Assembly: GCA_946885665.1 (NCBI GenBank)
Contig: CAMPGT010000163.1
Span: 1 to 8,736, forward strand
Length of the DNA: 8,736 bases
Direction: 5' to 3'
Origin: an uncultured Chitinophagaceae bacterium
GTDB taxonomy: Bacteria > Bacteroidota > Bacteroidia > Chitinophagales > Chitinophagaceae
The position numbers and the translations under genes are program-made. Every line of letters starts with the position of its first letter. The first letter of the stretch is position 1. The notes under the pieces are model-generated. The model had not been told where the DNA came from. It did no database searches and saw nothing but the letters and a program-made list of their open reading frames with translations. This document shows, piece by piece, positions 6,591 through 8,736 of the stretch.

Positions 6591-7412
6591 ATGTCGCTTA
6601 TTTCAGAACAGCTCAATGAAACAACTGCCTTCATCAGGAAAAAACACCCATCAGCGCCGGAAACCGGCATCGTACTTGGCAGCGGACTGGGCAATTTTTT
6701 AAGCGGCATAACAGTGGAAACGAGCATTCCTTACAAGGATATTCCACATTTTCCCGTATCTACAGTTGAGGGGCACGACGGAGTTATGGTGTTTGGTGAA
6801 CTGAATGGAAAAAAGATCGTTGCCATGGCGGGAAGATTTCATTTTTACGAAGGATACACCGCGAGTGAAGTGGTTTTTCCAATAAGGGTGATGAAGGCGC
6901 TTGGAATCAAAAACCTTTTGCTGTCGAATGCCGCAGGAGGAGTAAACCCATCGTTCAGGGTGGGTGATTTGATGGTCATCACCGACCACATCAGTCTCTC
7001 GATCATCAACCCGCTGCTCGGAAGGAACGACGAAACAATGGGCCCGCGATTTCCGGATATGAGCGAACCTTACAGCAAAGCGATCATCCAAAAAGCGCAT
7101 GAAGTGTCCCAAAAGCTCGACCTTCCATTAAAGGAAGGTGTTTACTTTGCAGTAACCGGCCCAACGTTCGAAACGAGGGCGGAGTATAAAATGATCAGGC
7201 TGATGGGCGCCGACGCAGTGGGTATGAGCACCGTGCAGGAATGCATTGCCGCCAACCACATGGGCCTTCCTGTTTTCGCCATCAGCATTATAACGGATAT
7301 GGGCATACGCGAAGAAGAAACGGTAATTACTCATGAAGAAGTGCTTGAAGCGGCAAAGCAGGCCGAGCCCCGGCTGACGGCCCTCTTCAGTGAACTTGTA
7401 GCCAAATTGTGA
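6591..7412 (+). CDS. punA: Purine nucleoside phosphorylase, trimeric type
   Basis: Cytoplasmic purine salvage enzyme that splits purine nucleosides with phosphate into free base and ribose 1-phosphate. It has 273 residues, typical of the trimeric (low-molecular-mass) class. Landmarks: LGSGLGNF with phosphate-binding Ser31, VEGHDG with His62, GRFHFYEG with Arg82 and His84, SNAAGG at 113-118, GPRFPDMSEPYS at 151-162, GPTFET with base-contacting Glu194, and GMST at 211-214. The residue matching human Asn243, which sets 6-oxopurine preference, appears to be Asp236 (SIITDMG). This may widen substrate choice, though it may be usual in this phylum. The start at 6591 is preferred over an in-frame ATG at 6522 because it yields a normal N-terminus and lies just after the promoter. 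The porin gene follows after 6 bases, suggesting one transcript. Confidence 0.93.
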   Translation: MSLISEQLNETTAFIRKKHPSAPETGIVLGSGLGNFLSGITVETSIPYKDIPHFPVSTVEGHDGVMVFGELNGKKIVAMAGRFHFYEGYTASEVVFPIRVMKALGIKNLLLSNAAGGVNPSFRVGDLMVITDHISLSIINPLLGRNDETMGPRFPDMSEPYSKAIIQKAHEVSQKLDLPLKEGVYFAVTGPTFETRAEYKMIRLMGADAVGMSTVQECIAANHMGLPVFAISIITDMGIREEETVITHEEVLEAAKQAEPRLTALFSELVAKL

Positions 7413-7418
7413 TAACTG

Positions 7419-8736
7419 ATGAGCAGAGCCTCACTAAAATATTTGTTTGTTTTTATACTGACCACCATCGCAGCAACGAATATTTATTCGCAGGGTGGAA
7501 TATTGCGCAGGCTGCCGCGTGGCGGCGGAGCGGGCGGTGGCGGCAACGACTCGCTGCAGCACCGCGACAATTCCAAGGATTCCATCACCATCAGGTTTCG
7601 CTACCTCGATTCGAGCAGGATGCAGAAATTTGATTCGGCCATCTATGATTTCACAAAACATTTTCCCGTGCCTTGGTATCACTACCATTTGGGAAATGTA
7701 GGCAATGCCACACACAGCATGATTTTTTCTCCCATTATGAAATCGGGATGGGACAATGGTTATCACCAGTATGATGCTTACAACCTCACCGATTACGAAA
7801 CCAAATTTTACAATACCACGCGGCCGCTCACCGAAATTCAATACCAAATGGGGCCGCGCGTTGAACAACTGATAGGGCTGCAGCACACGCAGAACATCAT
7901 GCCCAACTGGAACGCTTCGTTTCAATACAGGCTGGTGAACGCACCGGGGTTGTTCCTCAACCAGAATACCAACCATAACAGCTATCGCTTCGGATCGTGG
8001 TACCAGTCGAAAAACAAACGCTATCACAATTTTATCATCGTTACGGGCAACAAGTTGCAATCGGCGGAAAATGGAGGGATCGTTGATGAAAATATGCTCG
8101 ACAGCACGCGCTTCAGCGACAGGGCCACCATACCCACGAAACTCGGATCAACGTTGCAGGGAAGCTCCCGCAACTTTTTCCAAAATACCATCAGCACCGG
8201 CACTAATTACACCAACGCCAGCTTTCTGCTGCGACAGCAGTACGACATTGGACAGAAGGATTCTATCGTCACCGATTCAACGGTGATCCCGCTGTTTTAT
8301 CCACGACTGCGCCTCGAACACACCATCAATTATAAAACCTATAACTACAGGTTCATCGACCAGGTTCCCGACAGTGTGTACTACATGAACTACTATGGTT
8401 TCGATGCCAACGACACGATCTTCACCAAAGATCTTTGGAGAAACCTGTCGAACGACTTTTCTTTTTACCAGTTTCCCGATGCAAAAAATTCGCAGCAGTT
8501 TTTCAAAGCAGGGGCAACGTTTACAATGCTCAAAGGCACGTTCGGCGACTCGGCGGCAATTACCAACCGGTACCACAATTTTCTTGTACACGGAGAATAC
8601 CGCAACAAAACGAGGAACCAGAAATGGGACATTGAAGCGAATGGGCAGTTTTATGTGAACGGCATGAACGCCGGCGATTATGATGCACACATCCGGCTTA
8701 AAAGACAAATCAGCAAGAAACTCGGTTTCCTGGAAC
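7419..8736 (+). CDS. Putative outer-membrane beta-barrel porin, 5' part only
   Basis: An open frame of 439 complete codons runs from ATG at 7419 to the window edge with no stop. The N-terminus is a signal peptide (MSRASLKYLFVFILTT start, ending near SQ at 24-25), followed by a glycine-rich stretch at 35-42. The remainder is rich in aromatic residues, Asn, Thr and Ser with alternating polar/hydrophobic strands, for example NASFQYRLV, RLRLEHTINYKTYNYRF and KWDIEANGQFYV, as in transmembrane beta-strands. The overall pattern matches the Bacteroidota putative porin family (Porin_10 type), which I recall being found next to purine nucleoside phosphorylase in this phylum. It is probably a passive channel or structural outer-membrane protein; no plug or TonB-box features are seen. 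The start lies 6 bases after the phosphorylase stop, so the two are likely co-transcribed. Confidence 0.8.
   Translation, partial: MSRASLKYLFVFILTTIAATNIYSQGGILRRLPRGGGAGGGGNDSLQHRDNSKDSITIRFRYLDSSRMQKFDSAIYDFTKHFPVPWYHYHLGNVGNATHSMIFSPIMKSGWDNGYHQYDAYNLTDYETKFYNTTRPLTEIQYQMGPRVEQLIGLQHTQNIMPNWNASFQYRLVNAPGLFLNQNTNHNSYRFGSWYQSKNKRYHNFIIVTGNKLQSAENGGIVDENMLDSTRFSDRATIPTKLGSTLQGSSRNFFQNTISTGTNYTNASFLLRQQYDIGQKDSIVTDSTVIPLFYPRLRLEHTINYKTYNYRFIDQVPDSVYYMNYYGFDANDTIFTKDLWRNLSNDFSFYQFPDAKNSQQFFKAGATFTMLKGTFGDSAAITNRYHNFLVHGEYRNKTRNQKWDIEANGQFYVNGMNAGDYDAHIRLKRQISKKLGFLE

Noticed and set aside
7473..7492. Near-copy of the sulfatase-upstream palindrome region inside the porin signal peptide codons
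   Set aside because: The string resembles 6481-6498 but has two extra bases that break the symmetry, and it encodes a normal signal-peptide segment; chance similarity is the simpler reading.

Overview
The window looks like chromosomal DNA of a Bacteroidota bacterium, most likely from the Chitinophagaceae or a close relative. This rests on several points: a GH97 glycosidase, a Bacteroidota-type putative porin, exported proteins with a signal peptide ending in Gln-rich junctions, a perfect TAnnTTTG promoter element, and no clear Shine-Dalgarno sequences. The family assignment is an inference.

Layout. (1) At 1-1442, minus strand, lies an arginine deiminase gene that loses only its last few codons at the window edge. 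(2) At 1443-1639 is a divergent intergenic region holding three copies of a 12-bp half-site, two of them fused into a perfect palindrome. (3) At 1640-2110, plus strand, is a small DinB-like four-helix protein. (4) At 2111-2298, between convergent genes, is a compact repeat island: two 44-bp hairpin-rich direct repeats, one further hairpin and three heptamer arrays. The outermost arrays run into the stop codons of both flanking genes. (5) At 2299-6419, minus strand, is a two-gene unit for exported polysaccharide breakdown: a type I sulfatase with a C-terminal PA14-like domain, then, 17 bases later, a GH97 enzyme of the retaining alpha-galactosidase type. (6) At 6420-6590 is a second divergent intergenic region with a 12-bp palindrome and a good promoter for the next gene. 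(7) At 6591-8736, plus strand, are a purine nucleoside phosphorylase and, 6 bases later, the first 439 codons of an outer-membrane putative porin that runs off the window.

How the genes work together. The sulfatase and GH97 enzyme probably act in sequence in the periplasm or at the cell surface on a sulfated, alpha-galactose-containing glycan. No SusC/SusD pair, regulator or sulfatase-maturating enzyme is visible, so the rest of such a locus, if it exists, lies elsewhere. The phosphorylase and porin look co-transcribed. Arginine deiminase and the DinB-like protein look like stand-alone genes.

No wholly new multi-gene system is evident. The most unusual material is the repeat island at 2099-2302 and the triple half-site at 1500-1557.
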